A DNA stretch of 64,000 bases. Origin: Adiantum capillus-veneris. Lineage: Eukaryota > Streptophyta > Polypodiopsida > Polypodiales > Pteridaceae. The notes beneath the pieces were generated by a model, which was not told where the DNA came from, searched no databases, and saw nothing but the letters and a program-made list of their open reading frames with translations. This document shows positions 30,963 to 43,289 of the stretch, piece by piece. The position numbers and the translations under genes are program-made. Location of the stretch: contig CM043947.1 in the NCBI GenBank assembly GCA_014529385.2, positions 121,904,891 to 121,968,890 of the forward strand, written 5' to 3'. Positions within the stretch are counted from its first letter, which is position 1; every line of letters begins with the position of its first letter.

Positions 30963-33900
30963 AACATGTTCTTGTGTCAAAGTGCATCTGGAATATTGTG
31001 CAGGGCATTGATGTACGTCCTGGTTCTGAGGATGTAGGCGATGTTGAGGATGTTGCAGGTCTTGCTGCAAGGATGCTGCTATTAGAGTTGTTTTGCCTAC
31101 GACCGAACAAGCTCGTTGGGATGTAAAGGATGTGCAGGCTCATGCGTTGATTGCATTGTTTGTGAAGTGCACCATTACTCCTCACATTCGTTCAATGAAA
31201 TATGCAAAACAGGCTTGGGATATTTCAACAGGTCTTTATGCAAGCCGCAATGAGACTAAAATTGCTTTGCTGCGTAAAGAGCTGGAATCAAAGATTATGC
31301 ATGGGAAGATGATATGGACACTTTCCTTGTTGGTGTCAAGGATATCAATGAGCAACTTATTTCTGCGGGTGAAGTCATTTCAGACAGTTCCCTTGTGCAG
31401 ACTGTTCTTGATGCCTTACCAGATTCTTATCAAACTTTTGCTAGTACTTGGAGACTTATGACCCAAGAAAATCCTGAAGTTGTCAAGTTTGATGCATTAT
31501 GCACATTGCTATTGCAAGAGTCACTTTCCAAAAAACACAGGACTAGGCAGCGTCTAGTGAAACAAGTTTTACTGCTTCTCATGGTGGTAACAACAATGCA
31601 ACCACTTCTTATGGTTCTGTTGAGAGTGGCAAAACTTTTGTTCCTAATGTTTCTATTGGCAGCAATTCGTATGGAAATTATGGTGATAAGGGCAAAAAAA
31701 AGACGCATTGCCATTATTGTAAAGCTAATGATCACTTGATCAAGCAGTGTCCTAAGTTGAAGGCCAAAGAGGCTAAGAAGAAAGAGGGTGGTTCCACTAC
31801 AAATGCTGGTTCCACTACAAATGCAGCCATTGTTGAGTCTTTTGTGAAAGGAGACTGTGATGTTGATGTTGATGCAGAATGGGTTTTTAGTGCAGAGTGC
31901 ACTTACAATCCTGATGTCCATGATGCATGCATGTCAGAGATTCACATGTCTGGCATTTTGGCAGTGGTGCTACAAAGCACATTACCTCACATCGTGAATT
32001 GTTCACCTCTCTCAAGTCTGTCCCTCATGTGAATTCAATCACTTGTGCCAACAATGCCTCTTATCCTATTCAAGGAGTTGGAAAGATTGTGCTTACTGTT
32101 GCAAATGGCAGTTCTTTCACACTTGTTGATGCACTTTATGTACCTCGGATCAAGAAGAATCTTTTGTATGTATATGCACTTGCTAGGCTTGGTCTTGTAG
32201 TCAAATTTGTGGATGACATATGTACTATATTTGATCTCAGTTTTAGTGATGAAATTGTTGCATCTGGCATATTATGTCGTGAGCTGTATAAGCTCACTTT
32301 GTATTACAAGTGTGGGCAGAATTTTTCAAATGCAGTTGTGGATTCAAAGGCTATTTCAGATGCAAAACTTTGGCATGCATGGTTTGGTCATCTAAATTTT
32401 TCCAGTTTGCTGCATTTGCAGAAATCTGGTATGGTTGCTTCTTTGCCGCCTCTTGAAGCACATGTCAAACATGTTTGTGATGGTTGTATTTTGGGTAAAA
32501 CGCAATGTTCTAAGTTTCCAAAGGATGGTTGAGTTAGAGCCACATGCAGGTTGCAGCTTGTGCATAGTGACGTTTGTGGGCCCATGCAAAATCTGTCCTT
32601 GGGAAATTACCTTTACTTCATGACTTTCACTGATGATTACTCCAGGCATGGATGGGTATTTCTGCTTAAAGCGAAGTTCGAAGTTTTTATGTGCTTCAAA
32701 CAATTTTTGGCTATGGCTGAAAATGTCTCGAAATGTACTATGGGCACCCTCCGTTCCGATCAAGGGGGGGAGTATCTGTCTCATGAATTTAATGCATTTC
32801 TGGCTAGTCGTGGGATAAAACACCAGTTTACAGTGCCTTGTACACTTCAGCAAAATGATGTTGCTGAGAGGAAAAACAGGTCACTTATGGAAATGGCATG
32901 ATGTATGGTCAAAAGTCAACCTTTGCCGCATTTTTTTTTGGCTTGAGGCCATCATGTGTGCCACTTATGTACTTAACAGGTGTCCTATGAAAGCTTTGCA
33001 CTCTATTACTCCATATGAAGCATGGCATGATAGAAAGCTTTCTATTGAGCACAATCGTGTTTTTGGTTGTTTGGCATATGCTTTGGTGCCACAAACACAG
33101 CACAAAAAATTGGATGATAAGGTGGTCAAATGTATTTTTGTTGGTTATAGTGCTGAAGGCAAAGGTTACAGGTTGTATCATCCACAAACAAAGCGTATTC
33201 TGGTTTCACGGGATGTAGTGTTTGTGGAAGATTTTGTTCAGCCCTTGTTGTCATGTACTAGAGATAGTAATGTGAGTTCACAGGACATTTATGACACTTT
33301 GTTGCCTCTTTTCAGTGGTGGAAATACGAATGTAAATTCCGATGAGGCAAATATACAGCCTATGGGGGTTTTTGAAAATGTTACATATCATCCGATTACT
33401 GATGCGGATGTTCATGATGTACCCAATGAGAAAAGGGCTGGAAATGAGAAGGCTAGAGATATGCCAAAATGCTTGGTGCATACATTGCGTCACAGTAAAT
33501 TGGATGCACCTTTGTCTAGTCGTACTTATTCAGGCTCTCGCCATGCATCTTATGCATCAGAATGTTACACTTTGGCTGTGTCTAGCTTACATGATGTTGT
33601 GGAGCCTTTATCTTTTGATGAAGCACAGAATTCAAAAAATTGGATGGCTGCCATGCAATCAGAATATGATGCACTTATAGAAAATGACATGTGGACTTTA
33701 TGTGATTTGCCTCCTGGCAAAAAGGCCATTGGTACAAAGTGGGTTTACAAGTTGAAACGCAAGCCGAATGGTGAGATCAATCGCCATAAGGCTGGACTTG
33801 TTGCAAAGGGTTATGCACAGCAAAAAGGCATAGATTATGAAGAGACTTTTCTCCCACTTGTCGTATGACTATTGTGCATTTTCTATGTGCATTGGCAGCT

Positions 33901-35054
33901 AATTTTGGTTGGGATGTACATCAATCAGACATTGTTACTGATTTCTTGAATGGTGACGTATTTGAGGAAGTTTATGTAATGTAGCTTTGCGGTTTTGTCA
34001 AGAAAGGACAAGATGACAAAGTGTGCAGATGTAAGAAGGGTTTGTATGGGTTGAAGCAATCTCCTCGTGCTTGGTATGAGAAAGTTGGCACTCATTTGGT
34101 CAAACTTTGTTGATCATTGGAACAAATGAGAGACATATTGCTAAATTTAAGGCTGATTTGAATGCTACTTTCAAGATGAAAGATTTGGGGCTGTTGCATC
34201 ATTACTTGGGCATACAATTTAAGCAGTGTGATGGTGGTATTGCGTTGTGTCAGAAAAGTTACATAGAGACATTGTTATGTAATTTTGGACTTGAGGATTG
34301 CAAACCTATTGCCACTCCCATGGAAACAGGTTTAAAATTGAGTCTTCATGATGCTGGTGATCCTGCAGATGTCACTCTTTACCAAGCTGCTATTGGATGC
34401 CTCATTTATGTATAAAACACGAGGCCGGATATACAGTTTGCAGTCTCACAAGTCAACAGATTTATGCATAGCCCAGGGTCTAAGCATTGGCAGGCTGTTA
34501 AGAGGATTTTTTGCTACCTTAGTGGCACTTTACATCTTGGCTTGTTTTATCCCAAGGGGGGATCATTGCCGCCAGACTTACATGCTTTTTTGGACTCAGA
34601 TTGGGTTGGCTGTTTTGACTCGCGAGTGTCCTCAAGTGGTTTTTGTTTCATGCTTGGAAGTTCATGTATATCTTGGTTGAGCAAGAAGCAACCTATTGTG
34701 GCCACTTCTAGTTGTGAGGCTGAGTACAGGGCAGTCTTCACCACAGCTATGGTTGAGTGTGTATGGCTTAGATGCCTAATGGCTGATTTGGGTGTTGGAC
34801 AAGACACTGCCAACACTATCTACACTGACAGCCAGAGCGCATTGGCAGTTGCGAGGAACCCAGTTTTTCATGCTCGCACAATGCACATTGAGGTGCATTA
34901 CCACTATGTCAAGGAGAGGCTCTCAGCAGGAGAAATCAGCTTGGCTTATGTGCCAATACATGACAACCTTGCAGACTTTTTCACAAAGGCATTGTCTCGT
35001 GAGAAGCTCGAAGCTTTCCGCAAAGCTTTGGGCTTACTCCCCTTTGTGGACTGA
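30963..35054 (+). pseudogene. Copia A2 gag-pol, multiply broken
   Basis: Gag (UBN2 type; ARWDVKDVQAHALIALFVKC, then NEQLISAGEVISDSSLVQTV) and the zinc knuckle CHYCKANDHLIKQC are readable across frameshifts near 31080, 31310 and 31560. The protease site reads HFGSGATKHITS, so the catalytic Asp is Gly. Integrase is cut by TGA at about 32530 and TGA at about 32899, and the frame shifts near 32930. Integrase C-terminus and RT start run to 33868, where a lost base shifts the frame. TAG follows near 33983. A ~100-bp deletion at about 34103 removes the YVDD box, and TAA occurs near 34412. RNase H (DSDWVGC, SCEAEYRA) is open to the stop at 35052-35054. Confidence 0.9.
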
Positions 35055-35130
35055 GCATGTCCTCAGGGCATGGCACTTCCCTTTACTCATGTGCTAGCTC
35101 TCGTGTTCACCGCATCACTCTAAGGTGATT

Positions 35131-35357
35131 TGATACCATATACATGTGTTAGTGATGTGTGTGAACACACTAGGACCACAAGGGCATTTTTTCCCTCTTT
35201 AGGAGGTTTTTTCCCCCGTGCATTGTATATACTCCCATCACTCTAGGGCTATCTATTTTTCCATTGCACACTAAGTAACACAGTCTCTATCGTGTGCCTT
35301 GAGCTTCCTTCATCTTCTCCAAGCTGTGTTTGTTTCTCTGCAACCCTAATTCCAACA
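35131..35357 (+). repeat. 3' LTR of copia A2
   Basis: 227 bp. It starts TGATACC (family consensus TGTTACC) and ends CCAACA. The upstream purine tract is degraded (TAAGGTGATT). Confidence 0.92.
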
Positions 35358-36737
35358 CAGAGGTCAAAAATGTAGGCAAGCAGAGCGGGGGCAAGCTGAG
35401 CTGCTACTAGATGTGGGGAGCAGGGCTCTGTGGCCTTCCCTAGGGCTGCTCTCTCACCCATGCTCTCTCACCCAAGGGAGGCTAGAATACATAGGGGGAA
35501 GGAGAGCTTGTTGTTGCTAGGGTGAGAGAGAGAGAGAGACCTTTTTGAATACTCCTTTGTGAATTACCTCTTGACGTTTTTTGGGGGAAGTCACCCTTCA
35601 GAAAACAATTGTCTTCTTTGATTGCTTCTGATGTGCTCGATGTAGTTCCCCTTTGAGGCTTATTTAAGGTCAAGAGAATTGAAGTCGGAGGTAGGTGGAT
35701 CTCTTGCTAGCTTTGAATGTGCCCTTGAGCTGATTCCTCTCCACAAGTAAGAGAGAATTTCCTCGTGTGAAGCTCCCTTGATGCTTCGGGTTTGCTGCAG
35801 GTTGCAATGTGGGAGCAGACCCTTACAGGGTTCTTGAGGCCTTGCAATGTCGCAAGATCACCCTCTTGGGTGGGGGAAGGTGAGGTTTGAGAGCACCAGA
35901 GCATCAGTCATGGGATGGGTTGCTTACAGAGCCGGATAGCTTTTGGGCAGCGAGGTCACAACGGGTAGAGGTGCAATTAGGGCCTCCGAGCAAGCGACGA
36001 TTGGCCAGTCGAACAAGGGTTGCAGTCAATCGATCAATCGGCTAAGAGTTGCAATCATGAGTGTCGAACGACGTTCCTCTGGCATTTTTTATTGGACCGA
36101 TGGTAGACCCACCATGCTTATCAATTACGATTGACCGCTTGCTTGGAATCCGCCTACTGGGCGCCCTCCTTTAGATGGCCCCTGAAAAAAAAATGGTGGT
36201 CAATTCCTATTATTAGGAGTATCTTCACCGAGGTTGACACCCTATTCCGATAATGCTTCAACAAGCTCAATGCTATTTTGCACAAACTTAATTTTAGCAA
36301 TGTTTCAAGCTTTAGAAAACTATAGAAAAACAATGATTTTAATCAAGGCATTAATATCTCATTACTAATCCAAATGAAATGTAGATTAATGTGTTACAAA
36401 GCTCATGAAGAGATCTTTGCACACAGAAGAATTGCAATAGCCAATGGTGGCTCCAATGAGAGAAATTTTGCAATTAAGTAAGCTGAAAATGAGCACAAAA
36501 AACATAAGAATGAATACTAATTCTCTCCCTAATGAAGCTTACCTAGCCATGGAGGGTAGTGGCCTCTTGGGTGTGCCAAGGACATGCTAGATTAGGGCTT
36601 AATTAGTGAGAGATGCAACTAGTTATGGGAAATACCAATGGATTGTAATGATGATTGAGAAATACTTAATCACTCTAATGGAGATGCTAATCTCTAAGAA
36701 CAAATGCATATCAATGAACCTAGCTAGCACACAATGA
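35358..36737. other. Unassigned DNA; right part is leader of family D element
   Basis: 35358-36200 is G-rich host DNA with a short GA repeat at about 35524-35540 and no recognised gene. About 36200-36737 lies inside a minus-strand LTR element, downstream of its primer site, and should be its untranslated leader. No gag was found. Confidence 0.45.
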
Positions 36738-37087
36738 GCTCTGATACCACTTGATGGGAATGGGATCGTGCTAGCTAGGGTGGATGGAAGACAAACATAA
36801 TGCATAGAAGTGAGTTTGTGTAGGTTAGATTGTTACTCAAGCGAATTAGGTTCCAAGATAGATTAACTTGAACTCATAAACACAATCTTGAGTAGTTTGC
36901 TAACCCATCACAAGCTCACCAAAGATAAGAGGGATGTAATGCAAACTTGGAATGTATTTTTTTATTCATGACAGGAGCTTTTAAGTAGCTCTACAACCTT
37001 GCACCATAACATGTGGGATAATTCCATTGTTCTCTCATTCACTCACACTCTAGTGACTCTAGGACAAAGCTCGTACCTTACATCACA
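36738..37087 (-). mobile_element. Family D LTR element: 5' LTR (36752-37087) with primer site (36738-36749)
   Basis: On the minus strand an LTR of about 336 bp ends CCATTCCCATCA at 36752, followed two bases later by the Met-tRNA primer site TGGTATCAGAGC at 36749-36738. Its other end, at 37087, begins TGTGATGTAAGGTACGAGCT. The same LTR occurs on the plus strand at 49281-49610. Only one LTR belongs to this copy, so the body to its left is truncated. Confidence 0.8.
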
Positions 37088-37111
37088 GACACACAAATTC
37101 ATACGTTCGTA

Positions 37112-37216
<105 letters not shown>

Positions 37217-37409
37217 GATTGCCACTAGATCCTCCCCCTTCCCCTTTGTATAAGGTACTAGCTCTTCTATGGTGGCCCAACAAAAAAATAACCATTCCTC
37301 AATTCAAATAACTTGAGGTAGGTAGGGAGCATAAGGGCCTAGGGGATACTTGCTAGAGTCTAGATCCAAATGGAGTTTTTGTTGGCCCTAGGAAATGTTC
37401 ATTGTGCAC

Positions 37410-37411
<2 letters not shown>

Positions 37412-37455
<44 letters not shown>

Positions 37456-37457
37456 GA
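37412..37457. repeat. (GA)n microsatellite
   Basis: About 22 GA units with one GGGA interruption. Confidence 0.95.
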
Positions 37458-37614
37458 TTAGCGTGAAGCCGATTGGCAAGTGGGGAGGATGCTAGAACAG
37501 AGGAAATGCAAACAGAGGTTATATGGCCTCTAACAGAGGAAAAACATATCTGCTCTAGCTACCCGATTCCACTAATCCAAATTTTCCTTTTCCCAATTGT
37601 AACAATCGTTTTCC

Positions 37615-37925
37615 TACTTTCTTAGATAATCTATGCGAAGTTATCCATAGAAAGGTCCTTTTTTAATACATGGCGGTTTCTAGCCTTCAAAATTTGATGA
37701 GAGAAGCATAATCTAACAATTTGTGTACGTAGTAATAGTGCTTGGCTTTTCATCCCCTTCCATCTTAGGAACAAGTCGTTCTTAGAGAAACCTATCTTCC
37801 ACATCCTTTGGATCCATTTACAAACCTTACCGACTAGCCCTCTAATTGTTGAGCACTCCTTGAATAGGTGGGAGAGGTCCTCACTAGCCGTTTTGCACCC
37901 CGAACACCCTAACTTGCATTTATAA
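37615..37925 (-). pseudogene. LINE reverse-transcriptase zinc-binding (zf-RVT) C-terminal fragment
   Basis: The minus frame reads KCKLGCSGCKTASEDLSHLF, then KECSTIRGLVGKVCKWIQRM, KNDLFLRWKG and LKARNRHVLKKDLSM before a TAG. The C-x2-C ... H-x3/4-C array with the ED..HLF..C motif is the zinc-binding module at the ORF2 C-terminus of plant LINEs. The RT itself is missing upstream, where A+T-rich DNA begins at about 37930, so this copy is a short relic. Confidence 0.65.
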
Positions 37926-38219
37926 GTTCGTATAACAAAAATTGTACTTATAATTTGGTCTTATATATTGTATACCCATATTTTATGCATATATCCGCAT
38001 AAAACATATTTCAATCAAAATATATTTTACTTTATAAAAAAGGCGCCGCAATAGTTTGTTCGAACTGCCGCGAGAGTGATGTCTGGGAGAGAGACAGAGA
38101 GAGAGCAAGTAGTTCGGTAATCACTTCTGCTTCTTTTTTTTTTCTCTGACTTTGTATTTGCTAGTGCTGTTGTTGTGGAGTATTGCTCACACCTCGGTGT
38201 TAGTTTGTAGGTTAGTGCT

Positions 38220-38770
38220 CTCTCTTTGGCTGTGTTGACGCCATGTCACATTAGACGCCCGTCCTTGGCTGTGTTAATCCTCGTGACACACTTCAAGGAG
38301 GGTTTAGACTTTAGATGCTTCGTCCTTGACTACTGCTGACCTCCGTGTCGCACTGTGGGGAGTAACTTAGGCTGTGCAATTAGATTTTCCATCTCTGGTT
38401 GTTTTGCTGACCATCGAGTTGTATTGCAGGGAGGGAATAGCTATCTTAGATCCTCTTTTTCTGGTTGTTGCTGACCACTGCATTGCATTGCAGGAAGATT
38501 GGGTTTAATAGATTCTTTATCTTTGTCTGTTGCTGACCATCGTGTTGCACTTTAGGGAGGGGTTTAGGGTTTTTAAATCCTTTGTTCTTGGCTATTGTTG
38601 ACCACTACGTCGCACTGCAAGAAGATTGGATCTAGTAGATTCCTTGTCTCTGGTTGTTGTTGACCACCATGTCGCACTGCACGGAGGGGTTTAGGGTTTT
38701 TAAATCCTTTGTTCTTGGATGTTGATGATCATCACGTCGCATTGTAAGAAGATTGGATTTAGCGACAAGA
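38220..38770. repeat. Tandem array of ~63-bp monomers with a ~127-bp dimer period
   Basis: About nine monomers share the core TTGTTGACCACCATGTCGCAC or variants, each followed by a GGAGGG or AAGAAGATTGG block. In the right half, monomers alternate between a type with GGAGGGGTTTAGGGTTTTTA (at 38556 and 38683, spacing 127 bp) and a type with AAGAAGATTGGATYTAG. The array lies immediately upstream of a LINE-like ORF1 fragment in the same orientation. Confidence 0.8.
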
Positions 38771-38876
38771 TGTTGTTGCTCTCAATGTTCGCATTGGCGG
38801 GCTCCCGAGCGATTGGCAAGGAAAGGGGGACCTTGAGTTCCACGAGTCCTTCACTCACATATGAACAATAACCCCC

Positions 38877-39013
38877 ATGATACAATGGGATCCAGCAACG
38901 ATCACAACTCTTGCTCATGAGCATCACACCAACCATGCAATTCTTACCTTCAAGACCAATGCAGATCAAGTCAAGCTCCTTGAGCAATCGAAGCTTCTCA
39001 AGGACACAAAAAT
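38877..39013 (+). pseudogene. LINE ORF1-like fragment, left part (continues at 44565)
   Basis: The frame reads ITTLAHEHHTNHAILTFKTN, then ADQVKLLEQSKLLKDTK up to the B1 insertion point. Across the insertion it continues IWFAEDLTPTQLKQKKAELQ at 44565. This order (RNA-binding fold, then an EDLTP helix and a GKWAVYR...GGKAII module) resembles ORF1 proteins of plant L1-like elements, which bind their own RNA. It is inactive. Confidence 0.55.
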
Positions 39014-39205
39014 TGAAGGAGTACGAGCGGAAGTGCGACGCGAGAGAGAGTGCGAGAAGAAGAGCACGACGATATGGTGAACTCGCTCTACTGTAATGTG
39101 TAGAGCATAGTGAGTTCTTATTAGGTTTTTACAAAATAATATGTGTACATACTTGGCGGCCCGCCCACTTACCTGGGCGACCACATTGGGCTTTATACCC
39201 CAACA
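39014..39205 (-). repeat. 3' LTR of copia B1
   Basis: 192 bp; on the minus strand it starts TGTTGGGGTATAAAGCCC and ends CTCCTTCA. Confidence 0.95.
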
Positions 39206-39294
39206 ACCTCCCACTTAAAGTCCAATGTGGTACTTTAAGTGTGAGAGAAGCTACTATACAAGCTAATATACAAGAGATGTAGAGAAGTGATGTA

Positions 39295-40929
39295 CTACCC
39301 TACACCTAACTGCTTGCGAAAATGCGCAAAGCTCTCTGAGGGAAGTCCTTTTGTAAGTAGATCAGCAGGATTTTCTGTGGTGTGAACTTTGACAAGCTGA
39401 AGCTGCTTATCCTCGAGCATTTCCTTGATGAAATGATACTTCACATCCACATGCTTTGTCTTTGAGTGATAAACTGGATTGCGAGCCAATTGCATAGCAC
39501 TTTGACTATCACAATATAACATAGGCATCTCTTCTTTGATTCCCAAATCTGTTACTAGTCGATTAAGCCAAATTGATTCTTTGCATGCCTCTGATGCTGC
39601 AACATATTCAGCCTCTATAGTAGACTGAGTAACACAATCTTGTAATCTAGAACGCCATGATACTGCTCCATCAGCCAATGTAAAGACATACCCTGACGTA
39701 GACCTTCGATTGTCTAAGTCACCTACATAATCTGAGTCTGTAAAACCCTTTACACTTAGCTCCTGACTCCCATAGCATATACACATACTCTTTGTAGCTT
39801 TCAGGTATCTCAATATTCCTTTCACTGCCTCCCAATGTTTCTTGCCTGGGTTTGACATGTATCGACTTACTACTCCCACTGCAAATGCAATATCTGGGCG
39901 AGTAGCAATCATTGCATACATCAAACTACCCACTGCAGACGCATATGGAATCTTATCCATTTCAACCTGTTCTTCCTCAGACACAGGACAATCTTGTTTG
40001 CTAAGTTTCACATATGGTGGCAATGGAACACTCAATGCCTTTCCCTTCTCCGTATTGAAACGTTGCAAAACCTTGTCAATATACTCTGTTTGAGATAACC
40101 AAATCAACTTCTTTGATCTGTCTCTCTCAATGCGCATACCAAGTATATGACTTGCCTCACCCATGTCTTTCATGTCAAACGATTTTGCCATCTTTGACCT
40201 CAAAGCTGAAATTTCTTCCAAGTGCTTGCCAGCAATCAACATGTCATCCACATACAAAATAAGGATCAACCAACTGCCATCCTTAGCCTTCTTTGTATAT
40301 AGACAGTGATCGAACTCACTACGTTTGTAGCCTTGAGAAAGCATAAACTTGTGGAATTTATGGTACCATGCCCTCGGTGATTGTTTTAAGCCATAAAGAC
40401 TCTTTAACAACTGGCATACCCAATCTTCCTTGCCTTTCTCAACAAACCCTTCTGGCTGCTGCATGTAAATTTCCACATCTAAATCACCATGCAAGAACGC
40501 TGTCTTGACATCCATTTGGTGCAACACCGAATCTAATATGGCAACCAATGCAAGAAAGCATCTCAATGTAGTCATCTTGACCACCGGAGAGAAGACTTCA
40601 TCAAAGTCAATGCCTTGTTCTTGCTTAAATCCCTTGGCAACAAGCCTTGCTTTGTACTTTGGCTGACTATCATGAGAGGTGATCTTATACCTGTAAACCC
40701 ATTTACAGGGTAGAGCCTTTTTGCCCCGTGGTAATTTAACTAGCTTCCATGTCTGGTTTTTATGCAGAGCTGTCATCTCTAACTGCATGGCCAATTGCCA
40801 ATTCCCGGAGTCCTTCATTTGCACTGCTTCCTTGTAACATGAAGGCTCATTGCAATCAGTCAACATGACATAGTTCATAGATGGAACAAACCTATCAGGA
40901 GGTCGCGTGACACGTCCAGATCTACGCAC
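39295..40929 (-). CDS. Copia B1 reverse transcriptase and RNase H, open frame
   Basis: 544 codons open on the minus strand. Residues about 45-290 form the RT: WKLVKLPRGKKALPCKWVYR, FDEVFSPVVKMTTLRCFLAL and the catalytic box YVDDMLIAG at about residue 226. A connection region follows (YASAVGSLMYAMIATRPDIA), then RNase H with FTDSDYVGDLDNRRSTSGY, IEAEYVAASEA, YCDSQSAMQLARNP and HVDVKYHFIKE. The frame stops at the family's natural C-terminus shortly before the polypurine tract. It begins with RRSGRVTRPPDRF, the usual linker after integrase, so the true protein is the C-terminal part of a longer polyprotein. All catalytic motifs look intact. A frame change at about 40935-40975 separates it from integrase. 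Confidence 0.92.
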   Translation of the reverse strand: MRRSGRVTRPPDRFVPSMNYVMLTDCNEPSCYKEAVQMKDSGNWQLAMQLEMTALHKNQTWKLVKLPRGKKALPCKWVYRYKITSHDSQPKYKARLVAKGFKQEQGIDFDEVFSPVVKMTTLRCFLALVAILDSVLHQMDVKTAFLHGDLDVEIYMQQPEGFVEKGKEDWVCQLLKSLYGLKQSPRAWYHKFHKFMLSQGYKRSEFDHCLYTKKAKDGSWLILILYVDDMLIAGKHLEEISALRSKMAKSFDMKDMGEASHILGMRIERDRSKKLIWLSQTEYIDKVLQRFNTEKGKALSVPLPPYVKLSKQDCPVSEEEQVEMDKIPYASAVGSLMYAMIATRPDIAFAVGVVSRYMSNPGKKHWEAVKGILRYLKATKSMCICYGSQELSVKGFTDSDYVGDLDNRRSTSGYVFTLADGAVSWRSRLQDCVTQSTIEAEYVAASEACKESIWLNRLVTDLGIKEEMPMLYCDSQSAMQLARNPVYHSKTKHVDVKYHFIKEMLEDKQLQLVKVHTTENPADLLTKGLPSESFAHFRKQLGVG

Positions 40930-40973
40930 AATAGGTGGCTCAGGCTCGCCACAACCTATGGTTCCACTCTATC

Positions 40974-43289
40974 CTATCCTTGCTCCTCTTGAGCCCTGAC
41001 ATTTTGTCTTGCACGTGCAGGTCCATCTTCTTGGAAGACAACTCTTATAATCTCCTCAACCCTCTGTGGTTTAGAATGATATTTGGATTCATTAAAGTGA
41101 ACATCATTGCTGCGGACAACCTTTCTGGATTCGGAATCCCAAAGTCTGTACCCCATCTCACCAGAATTACCATAGCCTAGAAAGATGCACTTTCTACTCT
41201 TTGGCTCAAGTTTGTTCCTAAATTCCTTTGGAACGTGAGTATATGCCTCACAGCCAAAGACTCTGAGATGCTTGTATGAGGGTATTTTGCCTGACCATAC
41301 CATCTCTGGCACTGAATCCTTCTGCAAAACCTTGCTAGGAGATCTATTTACAAGATGAACAGCTGTTGATACAGCTTCAGCCCAAAACCCATTTGGCAGC
41401 TGTGCATTAGACAACATACTTCTGACCTTCTCTTGTATGGTCCTATTCATCCTCTCAGCAACACCATTTTGAGGAGGATTGTAAGGAGCAGTAAGTTCAT
41501 GTTTTATACCTTTTGACTCACAAAAGTCCTGAAAGGCCTTTGAAACATACTCTCCACCATTGTCAGTGCGTAAGCATTTAAGCTTCTTGCCACTCTGATT
41601 CTCCACAAGTGTCACAAACGTTTTGAAAACACTAAACGCTTCATCCTTGTGCTTGAGAAAGTAAACCCATACTTTCCTCGAGTAATCATCTATAAATTTC
41701 ATAAAGTAAGAAGCTCCCCCTAGAGATAGGTTAGGCATAGGTCCACACAAATCACTATGAACAAGTGCCAACTGTGTATCTCTTCTATTGCTTCTATGCT
41801 TATGTGGCTGCTGTGTTTGCTTACCATACAGACAATGTTCACAGAATTCAAAATCATTAAATGAAAAGCCAGGCAAATAACCAGAACGAGACAAGATTTC
41901 CATTTTCTTCTTGGACATATGTCCTTACCGGCTATTCCACAAAGAAACATTCGGCTGCTCGGTTACATTGATTACATTTTTAGAGACATTTGATACATAA
42001 ATCATGTAAAGTCCTCCAGACTTTACTCCATGTGCTACTGTCATAGAACCCTTGGATATCTTCCACATGTTCTGTCCAAAAATGGTGACGTAGCCAGCAT
42101 CATCAAGTAAACCTGTGCTGATCAAGCTCTTTGTAATTGCGGGAACATGTCTCACATTCTTCAACGTGAAAGAAGAGCCATTCTGAAACTTCAATTGAAC
42201 ATCTCCAACACCTAAGATCTCACATGTCTGCCCATTGCCTAGCCGAACATGATCTTTAGTGGTCACATAAGAGGTAAACCACTCCTTGTTTGGAGACACA
42301 TGAAGTGATGCCCCTGAGTCTATAATCCAGTCACTCAGTGCATTTCCATCAGATGCTGTAAGAAGAGCCGAGTCCATTGTATTCTTCAAGAAGTAGATGT
42401 CTCCTGACACTAGACTGTCATCCTCTGCAACAGTGTTTGTCACATTTATTTCTTGAATCTTCACTGAGGACTTGTTCTTCTCACCATGGTCTTCAGCTTT
42501 CTCTTTGCCTTTTTCTGCTTTCCATTCTCTGCAGTCTCTTTTCATGTGACCCTTCTTGCCACAATGGTAGCATTCTATGTCACTCTTGCCTTTAGCACTG
42601 CGGGACTTGCTACAAGACTGATTCCTCTTTCCACCTTTGTACTTTTCTTTGGTCCTTCCCCTGACAACTAAGGTTGTTCCTTTGCCTTTGTCCATTGTCT
42701 TTCTATTGGTTTCTTTAGTAAGCAGACTTCCTTCTACACCTGCTATGTTCAAACCATCTGGAGGTGCAGAATTACTCAAAGCTGTGTGAAAAGTGTCCCA
42801 ACTTTTCGGCAATGTGATCAACAGGAACATAGCTCTAACAGGTTCATCAAACTTGACACCTTGAGCTGACAACTGATTGTAGATTGTGTTGAATTCATTC
42901 AGATGATTGGACATAGGTGTCCCTTCTTTCATCTTCAAGTCAACAAGCTTCTTAAGCCAGTATACCTGTGAAGCTGCACTCTGCTTCTCATAAAGATCAC
43001 TCAGCTTTAACCATGCTTGATAAGCCGACATCTCGTCTGCTACATTGAAGTAAACGCTTTCTACCAAAGTCACCATAATGGTAGAAAGTGCCAATTCATC
43101 CATTTCGATCCATTCATCTTCGTCCATATCTTGTGGTTTTATCCCCTTGAGCTTTATAGGTTTTATCTGCTTCTTTTGTACCAACACATGCCAAATCTGC
43201 TTCTTCCACAATGGGAAATTGGTTCCATCCAGCTTCTTGATATTGTAAAGAGCAGTGCCCTGTGATCCCCAGCCATAGCTACGCTTCAC
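40974..43289 (-). pseudogene. Copia B1 gag-protease-integrase, one nonsense codon
   Basis: A single minus-strand frame is interrupted only by TAA at 41924-41922. Gag starts near NIKKLDGTNFPLWKKQIW (UBN2 domain to about residue 180), followed by the zinc knuckle CYHCGKKGHMKRDC and protease DWIIDSGASLHVSP with its Asp intact. After the stop come the integrase zinc region (CEHCLYGK) and core (VHSDLCGPM, FIDDYSRKVW, RTDNGGEYVS, PPQNGVAERMNRT) and the C-terminus (GYRLWDSESRKVVRSNDVHF). The track ends at TGA/TAG-containing DNA near 40971. No ATG precedes NIKK in frame; an ATG one frame away (near 43276) suggests a 1-bp lesion at the gag start. Confidence 0.92.

Larger units (their letters stand above)
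30796..35357 (+). mobile_element. Ty1/copia retrotransposon A2 (family A), 5'-deleted and inactive
   Basis: Bounded on the right by a full LTR and on the left by a partial LTR. Flanking pentamers CAAAG (30791-30795) and CAGAG (35358-35362) look like a target duplication with one later mutation. A deletion removed the LTR end, primer site, leader and gag start, joining LTR position ~30962 directly to mid-gag at a TGTGC/ATGC microhomology. It retains the central gag that A1 lacks. Confidence 0.9.

Noticed and set aside
38220-38770. CRISPR-like alternation of repeats and spacers
   Set aside because: The units are contiguous ~63-bp monomers with gradual divergence and no unique spacers, and the genome is eukaryotic.
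38556-38770. TTTAGGG motifs as an interstitial telomere
   Set aside because: TTTAGGG occurs once per long monomer and not in tandem.
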